Positions 45,941 through 56,732 of a DNA stretch of 64,000 bases are shown piece by piece. The stretch comes from Echria macrotheca (Eukaryota > Ascomycota > Sordariomycetes > Sordariales > Schizotheciaceae), in assembly GCA_030411725.1 (NCBI GenBank), contig MU839843.1, positions 62,001 to 126,000 on the forward strand. Direction: 5' to 3'. The position numbers and the translations under genes are program-made. Under the pieces are notes generated by a model. The model saw only the letters and a list, made by a program, of their open reading frames with translations, was not told where the DNA came from and ran no database searches. How positions within the stretch are numbered: position 1 is the first letter of the stretch; each line of letters starts with the position of its first letter.

Positions 45941-48058
45941 ATGGACATCGACTTAGCACGCTACAGCTGTCTCCGGTGCCGGAACAGACGGTCGTTCTGC
46001 TCCAAGGACAAGCCGAAATGCATGCGCTGCCGTGAGGGCGGCTTCGAGTGCCGCTATGAGGAGGGTAGACGGGTTGCCGTCAACGAATCGTACGTTTTCA
46101 ACTTCCTGATCCTTCAGTATTGGCACTAACGGCCAAGATATCTCCGCGGCCTGCAAGCCAAGGTCAAAGCATACGAAGAACTTCTCCGCTGGAACCGGGC
46201 CGGAGGGAAAAAGGCCAAGCCTGACGAGAGCGATGAAGATTTCGGTGGTGACGACCCCGACCTACAGGTTCTTTTTACCAATCTCCAGGTGGATTCCCCG
46301 TACCACAAAGGTCCCGGCGCCGCCGACATGTTCGTCCGCCACGTCCACCGTGAGTTCTCCGAGGTCCCAGGCGTAGACGACGGACTCGACGTCAGCCCCA
46401 ACATCTATGATCCGCGCGCGCTGCCGTCACGACGGATACAATGCTTCCGACCCTCCTCAGGCTCGCACGTACAACTCCCCCCGCCGGCGGTGGCACGCCG
46501 CCTGTTCTTCGCGCAGTACACCTACATCGGCACCATCTTCGCCTTCGCCGACCCAGCCGGCTTCGACTCGGCCCTCGCAGCAGCCTACACCGGCCCGCCC
46601 GACCCGGCCGACAAGGACGCCTGCCTCTCGTACGCCAAGGTCCTCGTCATCCTCGCCTTTGGCAAGATGTACTCGGTCAACCAGTGGGACCAAGGCCCAC
46701 CGGGCTTCGACTACTTCCGCCAGGCGCTGCAGCTCCTCCCCGACGCGCACGAGGAGGGGTCCATCCTGTGCGTCGAGACGCTCGCGCTGATCGGATACTT
46801 CATGCAGAACCTCAACCGGCCTGATGCCGCGTTTTTGTACACCGGCATGGCGTTGCGGATGGCCATCAGTCTCGGTCTGCACCAGGAAGTCGCGCCGGAC
46901 TCGCTGCTCGATGCGACCGAGCGCGAACGCCGTCGGCGTGTCTTCTGGAGCGTGTATAGCCTCGACCGCATCCTGTGCGTCAAGTCGGGGAACCCACTTA
47001 CGATTCACGACGAGGATATCGGTGTTGACTTGCCGTCGCCGTTGCCGACGGAACCGGCGGCGTATGGTCCCGCCGTTGTGGTGAGGCACTATACGGTGCT
47101 GTCGCGGATTCTGGGGGATATCACGCAGTCCATTTATCGGCGGTCCGCCGACGGCGCGCCCAAGTCGGCGCGTCGGCTAATGGCGTCTGTCCAGGCGATT
47201 GTCCTCGCGCTGTCGCGGTGGGAGCGCGAGCTGCCTGATCAGCTGCGGTTTGACCCGGCCAAGCTGACGACGACGCGCGAAAGCGTCAGCACGTTGAGTC
47301 ACTATTACCAATGCGTCAATATGACGGCGCGCCCGTTGCTGTTCCACGTCGTCCGTCGCCGGCTCAGGGCGATTCGCGCCGATGCCTCGGCCCGGAAGCA
47401 GCCGTGGCAGACGGGGTTGAGCACGACCACGGTACGCGTCATTGACATGTGCGTGTCGGCTGCGCATGAGACGGTGCGTATGATGGCCGAGGCGCGCGCC
47501 CGTAACCTGCTGGCGACATATGGCTACATGGACGGCGAGCACGTCTTCTCGGCCGCGATTGTGTTGGTGTTGGTGTGTGCGGCGTTTCCGTCCGAGGATC
47601 GGAGCATACATGCCATGAATGCCGGGCTGGATTTGCTGAGAGACATGGCGGAGCGGGGATCGAATAGCCACATGGCGGCACGGTATGAGCTGCTTGCGCA
47701 TCTCAGGTCGGTTTTCCTGCCTGATATGGCGGCGCCGGAGCCGGAGCCCGTCGGCGTCGAGCTTGACATGGCGTGGGCAGCCGGGGCGATGGGGTTGGTG
47801 GCGGCACAGGCTGCGGCTGCTCCGGAGCCAGTGGAGGAGGAGCAGAAGGATGTCAAGGAACCCGGCGCGAATGAAGTTGCCGAGGAGCTGTTGGATCTGG
47901 GAGGGATGGTGTCGCCGTTTACTGTTGTTGATAATGCGCCTGCATTTGGCGAGCCCGATATCGCCGAGATGGGCGGAGTCGATGGAATGATATGGGAAGA
48001 GGGTTTTGCGAACGCCGCAGTTGATGTGGGGGATTGGACCAACTGGACATGGACCTAG
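45941..48058 (+). CDS. Zn2Cys6 transcription factor with fungal-specific TF domain
   Basis: Two exons (45941-46089 and 46138-48058; intron GTACGT with a CACTAAC branch and CAAG acceptor), 689 aa. The zinc cluster is at residues 10-37 with canonical CX2CX6CX6CX2CX6C spacing (Cys 10, 13, 20, 27, 30, 37), almost at the N-terminus. It is followed by a short coiled-coil-like linker (LRGLQAKVKAYEELL). The central part matches the fungal-specific transcription factor domain: FFAQYTYIGTIFAFADP, LALIGYFMQNLNRPDAAFLYTGMALRMAISLGLH, and ERERRRRVFWSVYSLDRILCVKSGNPLTIHDEDI. The C-terminus is acidic with PEPVEEEQKD and ends in WTNWTWT. It probably binds CGG-type half-sites as a dimer and controls its neighbours, as is common for cluster-embedded regulators. 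Upstream ATG 45809 was not used because the phases clash. Confidence 0.88.
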
Positions 48059-48417
48059 CTGTTTTCGTTGTGTGTTTAACATGAGCATATCGTTTTTTTT
48101 CCTCTGCTGGCCATGAAAATCGAGAAGTTGAGCGTGTGTTCTGTGGATGTGTTTTTGAGGGAAAGGGGTTCAGGGGTTAAGACGCTCCACTGTTGCAGCG
48201 TGCTTTCAACCGGGACGGCGAGCTTCACCTTAGTTCACTTTGCACACCTAAAAGCTTGCATGAATCATGCTGCATTTTTTCAGATCCCTATTTCCTAACA
48301 AATCTCACAAATACGGATTCGTTTGACACTTGGCAATTCCAGCACCTGCAAAGCGGACATAGGTGCCCAGCACAACTTGAACTCGTACCTATGAAATAAG
48401 CCCGCTTCAACCACCAA
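48059..48417. other. Convergent 3' spacer
   Basis: 359 bp between the convergent regulator and DUF1445 genes. No features recognised. Confidence 0.5.
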
Positions 48418-49284
48418 TCAGCCCCTGTACACCTCATGGTCCCTCAAATCCAAGACAATCATATGCCCCGGCTTATGTCCCATCACCACACCCTCCAAGC
48501 CAGCCTTCATAACCGCCTCCTGCGGCGTGACACCGCACCCCCAGAAAACTGGCACATACCCTTCATCGCTTTCCTTCCCAAAAACCCCCGTCCCATCGGC
48601 CGTCCTCGCCGGCTCGCCCCATTCGGGCGCCCCAATATCCCTGATCCCGAGTTTCTCCAGCGCATCCCACCCCCATGCAATCGGCTCGCCATGCGTCTCG
48701 CCAAATGCCCGAGTAATCTCCCTTACTCTGTCCACCTCCTCGGGCCGGTACGGGCGCATACTCACCACGTACGTCGACCCGGTAAACACTCCCGCCGGAC
48801 AGAGCGGGATGGTGGTGCGATACATGGCTACGTTCCTTCGCTGCGCGACATGCCGGGGCATTAGACCCGCCTCGGCGAGGGCACCCTCGAAGCTATACGA
48901 GCACCCGATGAGGAAGCCGACGTGCTCGTCGGTCCAGAGCGATGATATATCCTCTGTCTCGTGGGATACCGTCCCGTCGCGGTAGACGAGGTACTTGGGC
49001 GCGTCGAGGCGGAGGTCGATGTCCCTTGCTACCGGGAGGGGTGTCCCGTCACGGATGAGGTGCGATTGGAGGGTGGAAAAGGAGCCGGGGGTGGAGGACT
49101 CGGCGAGGAGCGGGCAGGGGACGGGGTTGCGCTGGCAGAGGAGGCGGAAGGAGGGGGCGTAGGGCTTGGGAAGGACGATCAGGTTGGCTTGGAGGTGGGA
49201 GGGGGCTAGACCGGCTGTTTGCGTGGTTAGGGAGCCGGTTCTGGCGGCGAGGCGGACGGCGCGGCCGGTGGAGAGGTTGGCCAT
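48418..49284 (-). CDS. DUF1445 family protein (D-glutamate cyclase-like / putative hydro-lyase)
   Basis: Intronless, 288 aa, no signal peptide. It matches the UPF0317/DUF1445 family whose animal member is D-glutamate cyclase, converting D-glutamate to 5-oxo-D-proline. Conserved stretches are in order: N-terminal HLQANLIVLPKPYAPSF, SHLIRDGTPLPVARDIDLRLDAPKY, FLIGCSYSFEGALAEAG, TIPLCPAGVFTGSTYVVSMRP, GWDALEKLGIRDI, and the strongly conserved end PVFWGCGVTPQEAVMKAG then GHKPGHMIVLDLRDHEV. It has the typical length of a full single-domain member. The neighbours are a Zn2Cys6 regulator (convergent) and an ACS transporter, a setting consistent with uptake and metabolism of an amino- or organic acid. 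The exact substrate in fungi is not established. Confidence 0.85.
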   Translation of the reverse strand: MANLSTGRAVRLAARTGSLTTQTAGLAPSHLQANLIVLPKPYAPSFRLLCQRNPVPCPLLAESSTPGSFSTLQSHLIRDGTPLPVARDIDLRLDAPKYLVYRDGTVSHETEDISSLWTDEHVGFLIGCSYSFEGALAEAGLMPRHVAQRRNVAMYRTTIPLCPAGVFTGSTYVVSMRPYRPEEVDRVREITRAFGETHGEPIAWGWDALEKLGIRDIGAPEWGEPARTADGTGVFGKESDEGYVPVFWGCGVTPQEAVMKAGLEGVVMGHKPGHMIVLDLRDHEVYRG

Positions 49285-49848
49285 TTGGAGAGAACGGGAT
49301 TGTTAAAGGTTGCGGAGTATGGTTGGGAATGGGTGGTGAGAAGCAGAGGAATAGAGTTCTCAGGATCTCAGAGCTGGGATTTAATCTTCATTCCCAGGCA
49401 CCCAGGCAATGTGGCGACAGTTGGGCGGTTCGGGCCTGACCGGTGCCTGGAGCCTTGTCGGAGTCGGAGGGAGGGCCGATCGGCTGCGGCACGCAGATCC
49501 CCCGCACCGGAGGCTGTGTCGGGGATACTGACCGATCTGACCCCGCTAGCAGATGATACGTGTCACCGCGAGTTTTCAGCCTTTACGAGACATGGCATCA
49601 TGTATCCGGTGCAGCTGATTTGTTCCCATTCTTTTCTCGAACTAACCAACACCCCTATTTCCTGTCTCATCCGACAATTTCCCCGAGTCTTTCCCGACGA
49701 ACTTGTGACACGTAACCGATGGTGCAAATCCCTGTCTCTTGTTGTCAGTATCACTGTCCAGGGATACAGGGACACGGAAAGTGAGATCATATTGCGGCCT
49801 TCATAACTGGGCGTGAGGTAGATAGTTGGGTTAGGTAACTCACCGCGT
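49285..49848. other. Intergenic
   Basis: 564 bp upstream of the DUF1445 gene (minus) and downstream of the first six-Cys gene. A donor-like GTGAGT with a CCTAAC site lies just after the stop of that gene (about 49829-49843), compatible with a 3'-UTR intron. Confidence 0.4.
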
Positions 49849-50037
49849 CTACATGTAGCTGCATGTGCAGCCGTATCTGGGGCCGGGGGAAAAGCTCGGA
49901 TAAGGCACACAGCTTTGACCTCTTTTGCACGGCTTGGCCTTCTCGCCGCAAGCATCATCGGAACAGGGGCCTTTGTATTGGGCTGAGACGACAGCCGCGA
50001 GGAGGGCGACCATAAGGAGAACTCGAAGCCGAGCCAT
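49849..50037 (-). CDS. Small six-cysteine secreted protein, paralogue 1
   Basis: 62 aa. Signal peptide MARLRVLLMVALLAAVVSA (cut before QYKGP). The mature part of about 43 aa has six Cys with spacing C-X4-C-X6-C-X5-C-X13-C-X-C, exactly shared with the gene at 50475-50678, and identical or similar residues around them (Y-x-GPCS, ACGE, SFxP, GCTCS). Three disulphides are likely. Such small cysteine-rich secreted proteins of fungi are often stress, antimicrobial or host-interaction factors; nothing in the sequence says which. Same strand as its paralogue, 437 bp apart. Confidence 0.8.
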   Translation of the reverse strand: MARLRVLLMVALLAAVVSAQYKGPCSDDACGEKAKPCKRGQSCVPYPSFSPGPRYGCTCSYM

Positions 50038-50474
50038 GTTGATTGTTTGGGTGTCAATGTGTGCTTTGGAAGTTATTAAGTAAGGTACCTACCTTAATGA
50101 TGTGGTAAAAAGCACAATGCGTGATGGCCGGTTAGGTGCTCAGCAAAGAAGAAATGTCAAGTTGATCATCGGTTTCGGATCTTTTCAACTCCATATATAC
50201 CTTCCACACAAGATGCGGGAATAATTGCAAAAAGCCAAGCATATGCAATCTAAGGTATTTGATCAGTGTAGCATGGAAAGAGTCGCACCCGACATGCAGC
50301 TGTTCGAGCCAATTCGTTCCCATGACCCGTGAAACAAGGCAATGGTGCCACAGATATTGTCACCACCATTCCCCCCTTAATTTGAAATTTGGTTTCTGAA
50401 TTTTTTACCTTCAGTTCGATCTGGCTGTCAGTGTTGTTATTCGGGACTGAGGACTCTCTGGCAAGACATACCCG
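50038..50474. other. Spacer between paralogous mini-genes
   Basis: 437 bp; upstream region of paralogue 1. It contains a TAAGGTACCTACCTTA inverted repeat at about 50081-50096. No other gene recognised. Confidence 0.5.
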
Positions 50475-50678
50475 TTAGGCGGTACTGCAGGTACACCCCT
50501 TCCGCAACGCCGGATCAAAACTCGGCCACGGAACGCAGAGATAACCTCGTGGGCAGACAACTCTGTTCTCTCCACAGGCGGAGGCCGAGCAGGGGCCGGT
50601 GTACTGGGCTGACGACATCGACGCCAACGACAAGGCGAGGAGTGTCCAAAGACCGAGTGAAGTTGTGATTTTAGCCAT
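50475..50678 (-). CDS. Small six-cysteine secreted protein, paralogue 2
   Basis: 67 aa. Signal peptide MAKITTSLGLWTLLALSLASMSSA. The mature part QYTGPCSASACGE... has six Cys with C-X4-C-X6-C-X5-C-X13-C-X-C spacing identical to paralogue 1. Identity is strongest at the N-terminal GPCS/ACGE and the C-terminal GCTCS, while the signal peptides and loops differ. This is the pattern of a duplicated, diverging secreted peptide. A donor-like GTATGT follows the stop closely, as in paralogue 1. Confidence 0.8.
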   Translation of the reverse strand: MAKITTSLGLWTLLALSLASMSSAQYTGPCSASACGENRVVCPRGYLCVPWPSFDPALRKGCTCSTA

Positions 50679-51958
50679 GATAGAGACTGCTTCTGTATTT
50701 CAGGGTAAGATGAAGTAGTTCGCCGGGTGCTTGGTATGTCCAAGCTCGTCCAAGAACGCATCGGATCGAGCATGTAGCTATCTATATATATAGCCACATC
50801 ACAAGTTGTTTGCTTTCCCCACCCGTATCGCTTCGAAGCTCTGCGCATCAGAAAGGAAGGCTGCTTGGCCTCCCCCCGTCTTGGAAAGCGCACATTTCCA
50901 TCCCGCAATACCACAGCATTGATATACGGCCAATGAGTGCTGTGAGTTTTGTCGCTGACTGTCGCCGTCCCGGCTTGGGCCGCCTTGGCTGCGCGGTGCA
51001 GCGCTGGGCTCTGCCGGCAAGTCCAGATGCGGGGTGCATCATCAATCAGATTGGCTCCGATTCGAATTTATGAGGCGGTTACACGGGCCCCTGGCTGCGT
51101 TGAATCTTGCGCATTCTTCTGGGGCGTCTCACAGCAGTTTAGACGTTCGGCAAGTTCCGGCTGCATGTGGCTTGCACAGCGATTTGAACGTTGCACTGTT
51201 GTAGGAAAATGCCGAAAAAAATTGCAATACCCCACGCAGAGCCAGTTCCCCCGCAGTGTTAGTATATGTTAGGTGCCTCTAAACTGTTAGGGATGTAGTG
51301 TACGTCGGGGGTAAGGGTTGCGTTGAGTCTAACTCCATGTAAGACGAGCAGATCTTTAGCTGCCCTGGTACCTAATCTAGATATCTAGGTACCTAGGTAT
51401 CTAGGTAGGTAAATACAGTTGCCTACCTGACAATTCCCGTCTTTAAGTAAACAAGGCTACCAAATCACTGTTCGGTCCATCAAGATCTTCGGACCAAAGT
51501 CTGGCTGAACATGTGGCGACTCAGGCACCCTGACGGGTAGCGATCGCCAGTCCTGCTCGTCCGTGCAAGGCATCTTAGACTCTTTGTTTACTTGCAGACA
51601 ACTGAGTCAAAGGCAACTGAGTCAGGTAAATGAAGGCATTCAGAACAAAGGAAACAGAAGAGATAGATAGGTAGATATATGACCTGGCCCAGTGCACCCA
51701 ATTGACACAATCTATTCCCTGCAGAGAACACAGATTCCCAGAGAACATTCCCACACTCCGTTCGATAGACTACATGTGTTAGTGGAGTAAGACACTGGAA
51801 ACTGCAGCTACCAGCAGCTGACGTCAGGCAGCGAGCACCCGCACTTTCCGCACCTTCCAACTACCTAGGTTCTAGCAAGCAGTGTCCGTTTGCTCGGCCG
51901 TCTCCGCTGTTCATTCTTCACGCAACAAACAGCAAACAGCGGTCAGGTAGACGGCACG
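50679..51958. other. Intergenic with TAGGTA-rich block
   Basis: About 1.28 kb. 51378-51410 contains overlapping TCTAGGTACCTAGGTATCTAGGTAGGT repeats, and another TACCTAGGT occurs at 51862-51870, close to the next gene. The 90-codon minus frame at 51588-51860 is unsupported. Confidence 0.5.
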
Positions 51959-54922
51959 ATGGCGAGTCGCAACATATATCTCGCCTACAAGCGAGACACC
52001 AGCCATCTCATCTACTGGATGGTGCAGACATCCAACGCCATCATCAAGCGATGCGGCCCATCCAAGCTGGGCGACAATGCGCCCAAAAGCCTGAATACCT
52101 CAGGCGCCGTGACCGTCGCCGGTCTCGTCTCCCTTGCCAAATTCATCGCCCGGCATCTTGAAAAGACACCGTCTCCCATCCTACGGCTCTTCCAGTCTGT
52201 GATTAACGCCAGAACTGCCACTCACGCGGCCTTCCAAATGATGGTTGCCAACAACCCTGATCCGCAGGTTGCAAAAAGCAATGCGTCCCACAAACTCTTC
52301 ATTGACGCCCTTAACGCCGCCTTCACTGCTTTGGGCGGAAAGGCAGGTATCGAGGCTGACGACGGAGGAAGCTCGTCAGACGAGGAGGACCCGGATCAAC
52401 TTGTACTGGCGAATATTTACCTTGCTCTTAGTCTCGAAGACGAAGCCGGAAATGAAAGCAGCGACGAACCCGACGAGCCTGCGAAGCCTTCATCATCCGC
52501 GCCCCCTAGACGCGTACAGCCGAGACCCGGAAGGGGGAAGAAGGGCAAGCGGGGCAAGAAGAAGCAACAGAAGGCCACACAGCCGGCCAAAGAGAGCCTG
52601 GAAGATGTTCCCATCGAGAGCTATCGCATTATTCAGGACGAGGAAGGCATCGTCACCGAATATCTTATGGCTGTCTGGGACCTGGTCAAAGAGTGGGTGG
52701 ACCTCCGGCACACCCTGCAAGACATATGGCGCGAGGTGGCGTACGACGGGCTGAACTCAGCTGTTGCTGGCACCGTTTCCAACGTTGCCATCTCCATGGT
52801 CCGCCAGTCTGCGGCCTCCATGTTTGTGGATTTCCCCGGCCACGACACGTACGAGATCGTCATGAACACCATCACGCGCGGAAACGTGGACAAGGCTCAA
52901 GGCAACTACACCGTCAGCCTTTTCCAGCTGGCCCATGACGGCTCCAAAGCCAGCACAATCCGCCAGACGTCGATCGACGTCAGGGAGGAGTTTTTGATCC
53001 GCGCATACCGCGACCTGCTCGACTTCATTGCCGACTTTCAGCAGACGCGCAGTGGTAAGCCCACGCGACGCATGCTTGCCGAGATCAAGGACTGGGATCC
53101 CAATTTCAACCTCGAACGTGCTACGAATGAGGAGCGGATTCGATGGCGCCGGGCCTACACCATAAACTGGCTGTACGACCTCGTCAATGTATTCTCTTCC
53201 GTTGTCGTCCAACGCATCAACCTAAAAGGCGAAAGACACGTGCTGGAGGAGGTTGACTGGTCCGTCCGGGGACCCTGGGGTGAACACCGCGTCATTTTCG
53301 GGATCAACGAGTTCGCTGCCGATGTCACCACCTGGGCGATGCAGAAGCCGGGCACCGATGTCCGCGGCCGCATCCTTCCTCATCACGTGTTCCAGCTTCA
53401 AATCATCGTCGACGCTCTGGCCGTCTCTCGGGGATGGTCGATAAGTGTTCTTCGGGGCCACATCCTCACACCGCCGGCACGTGGCTATCGTCCGAGGCGC
53501 GATGTTGACCTGTTCGTCGATCGAGAGAACAAAAGGTGCGGGCAAGGCTTTCTCCAGGGTGCAGATGTGCTCAAGCAGATTTTGGACCAGCCCCAAATCC
53601 GGCCTTCGGTCGCCTCGGGCAGGCATGGTCAAGTCACCGAGATGCTCGAGGGATTCATGTGGGACTTTTGCCACTGGCTTGGCGAGTCCATGTACAAGTA
53701 CGGCCTGAACACGATTCCTCCCTCGCGCTTCTCCCATGCCGACTCAAATGGTCTTTGGGAATATTCGCCCTTCCTCTGCGGCGTTGCTCTTATGGAAGGC
53801 CTAGAGATGGCCTTTCTTTTGGGCATGTGGATCTAGGACCAAGTGCCGGAGGTCATGTGTGCAGTCCACCTGCACAATATGCTTGTGCAGAGAAGGTACA
53901 TCAAGCAACCGGTCGGACTCTACGCGTCGCTCGCCGAAATCTTTCCGTACTCCTTCTTCAAGGATGGAAAAGCCCCAGAGTCTGATTTCGTCAAGGGCCT
54001 CATTGATCTGATTGGACCTGCGACCTCCCGTCGTTCAACGCGGAACCGGACAGCTCACCATCGAGAGATAGCCACAACTGCCAGCAGCACCATCCACGAA
54101 CTGTTCACGACGGACATCAACATGTTCTTCAAGGATAAGTCGCTACTCGTGGCTCTTCGCCGGGCGAACTGGATACCGGAGAACATCGCCGACGAAAATA
54201 TCCCAATTCCCTCGGTGCTTTGCGCGCTCCGTCTGGCGTCGATGAAAAAGGTCCCCTCAGAAGCCGAGGAGACAGTGCTTATGCGGCGTATGAGGTCTTC
54301 TCCTCGCGCATCCAGAAAAAAAGACGCTGGGGACTGGCTCGACAAAACTTTCTGGTCCGGCCGCGAGCTTCTCGCAGTGGACGAACAGCCTGTCGACCAA
54401 GCCGCGCGGGAGAGGGTCCGCGACCTACTGGCAGAAGAGTTTGCCGGTTTCACGGACAAGGATGGCCAAGGCGGCAGGGGCAAGAATACGGACCAGCTTG
54501 GGGCATCACCCGGGTTTAAACTAACCCTCTTAAAATTCGACATTGCCACCGACGTGTGCGGCAGGAACCCCATCTCTGCTCTCAACTGTATCTGGGTGGC
54601 GGCGAGAATCGTTATGCTCCTGGTTTCGATCGAGGAAAACCTGCAGAAGGCGCGGAACCCTCTCTATTGTCGTATTTATGAGTCAGGGGCACCGCAGCAC
54701 GAGAAGCGGGTTGACCTGGTTCTCGGCGCGCTGACCGGGGAAGATGAGGAATGTCTTCGCATCATGGCAGAGACGTTTGAGAGTCCGAGGGCGGGCTTCA
54801 TGAATCACATTTACTGGAACGATCTCGACGAGATGCACGGGATGGGCATGGCAAAGGATAAGGGACGGGTCACACAGGCCGAGCTGATGGACGATACGCC
54901 AGATGCTTGTGTTGTTATGTGA
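51959..54922 (+). CDS. DUF6604-type protein with an in-frame UAG
   Basis: Read as one gene of 988 codons, with a single in-frame TAG at codon 626 (53834-53836) and a TGA stop at 54920-54922. ATG 51959 begins MASRNIYLAYKRDTSHLIYWM, the N-terminal signature of the fungal DUF6604 family. Before the TAG: an acidic linker (SSDEEDPDQL), a Lys-rich run (GKKGKRGKKKQQK), then ordered segments around YRIIQDEEGIVTEYLMAVWDLVKEW and LRGHILTPPARGYRP. After the TAG the same frame continues with DQVPEVMCAVHLHNMLV, QPVGLYASLAEIFPY and KLTLLKFDIATDVCGRNPISALNCIW, also family-like. The frame is otherwise clean on both sides. A Trp is expected at the TAG by comparison with family members as I remember them. No intron removes it. 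Function unknown; see findings for the recoding hypothesis. Confidence 0.82.
53822..53847 (+). promoter_or_regulatory. Predicted RNA hairpin with the UAG in its loop
   Basis: Stem 53822-53830 (GGCATGTGG) pairs with 53839-53847 (CCAAGTGCC): seven Watson-Crick pairs, one G-U wobble and one G-A mismatch, around an 8-nt loop ATCTAGGA. The in-frame TAG of the DUF6604-type gene occupies the loop centre (53834-53836). Pairing is read directly from sequence; biological use is inferred. Confidence 0.5.
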
Positions 54923-56732
54923 TTTGGTCGTGCCCCGCTGATTTAAATTCGCCAGGTGGCCGACTAACCTGACTGGTACAAAATATTGAGACTTTATTCT
55001 AGATTGAATTTACCCCATGGTATGTCTCTCGCGCCTTGGAACTGTTGTGGCGCGACGGATGATTGAGACAAACTGGCCCACCACAGAGAGACCGTCGAGG
55101 GTCCACTGCTCCGGCTTGCACATCTCATCTACTACCCCATTTCAAGTCCTCCTAGGCCGAATCTGCCTACCACGTCTTCTGGTTGCCGTGCACTTCTCAG
55201 CGCACACGGCATCTTTAGTCTACCGTTGTCGCTTTACGTTTTGCCGCCCAATGTCACGATGAAGGCCTCAGCAACATCAGACGTCCCGCCAAGACTGCCT
55301 ATTGACATGTCGATCATGGTTCTATACCGAGATAGGGCCTCACGATATCGCGTGACTTCCCGCTGCCGCCTTGGGGAGGTACCCAAGATGCTTTAGCTTA
55401 CCTCAGTCAGTGTGTAGTGTACTTTAAGGTAGCATGGCTCGCCTTATCACGCATGAGGTAAGATTGAGCTACGCTCCTACCCCTGTACGGTACTGTGTCC
55501 AAAGTGAAGAATAAAAGATTTATAGGTACCTAGGCAGCCATGCCGATGAAGCCCCCTGATCGTTCGGCTAGACGCCAAGATCTGTTCATACCGCAAACCG
55601 CAACAACGCTAGATCTTTTCCAGTCCCCGACCAAACGTCTTTCTGGGATGACATGTACGCTAGCCCTCGGGTAGTGGAACTTGCCGAGCAAAGCCGATGT
55701 CACCGGCAAGGCTATCGTGCCAATGCCGTGACAGCCAACTTCTTTTGCACTTTGACGGGAGCACGACCTAAGTGAGCCGGACTGGGGTCAAACAGTTAGG
55801 AAAGAAAAATCAGATAGCCCAAAACATGGCCGATGACATCTCTGGCGGAATTTTGTTAGAGAGTTGTGAATTCACCCTCATTCTGCCAGTATGGTGAGTG
55901 AAGACTCCCTTCACAACGATCTCATTCATCGATACCGTGATCATGAACCGATACCCGCAAATAGGTGGTGCTATTCATAGAACGGTTCCATCGCGGTGGT
56001 TAGCAAGTTACAACCGCTTTTGGCAGATCATCGCTTGCAACCCGGTTGCAAAGGCGTGGCAAGACTTTTGTGAGCGATAAAACGGCGCCAGTCCAGGCAA
56101 CAGGATCGCTTCCGGACCGGTGGGCCGCCGTGATCCTTTTGCTACCATCTCCGGGACTTTTGCGTTGCCGCTTGGGTTGCCAAGAGTGTGTTCAGGAACA
56201 GGTGGATCTGGCGGTGGGTCGTAGTGAAATGACAACCGTTAGATCTGAAATTTTCCAAAACTCTGACCCCGGTCTAGACTATGCGCTCGCGAGCCCAGGT
56301 CTGTGCTTGGCATTGGACTATTGTCCGGATTTTTAACGCGATATCACCGTGCCTCGGGGGCCAAGTCGGCGGGCTGGTCAACCATGTTGGACGTCCCAAC
56401 GAAAAGGCTCTGCGCATCCGTGGGGGTTGGCGTGACTTTGGGTATGGCTAGAATAACCTTAGGCCGGCCCTACTAGGCAACAATGCCAAGAAGCAGACTA
56501 CGGTGATATCAGGGGGGACGGCTTCGGGCTTGGGAGCCACCGTCTGCGGGCTTCCCGAGCCACGGCACGGAGATGCCGTCCATCCTGGGAATAGGCGCGT
56601 CCAGCGCCATCAGGACTCCAGGAGACATCGACGGGATGAGTCTCGAGTATAATAGACGCGTGGTGATGCTCAAACACGCCATCCGGTGTCTCTTCTCTCC
56701 TCAGACCCAGGTTGTCCTTCCTTGCCGCCACC
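54923..56732. other. Intergenic region before the chitinase gene
   Basis: About 1.8 kb. TAGGTACCTAGG at 55523-55534. No frame with protein-like character or RNA gene. The chitinase start has a strong Kozak-like context (GCCACCATGG, 56727-56736). Confidence 0.5.
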
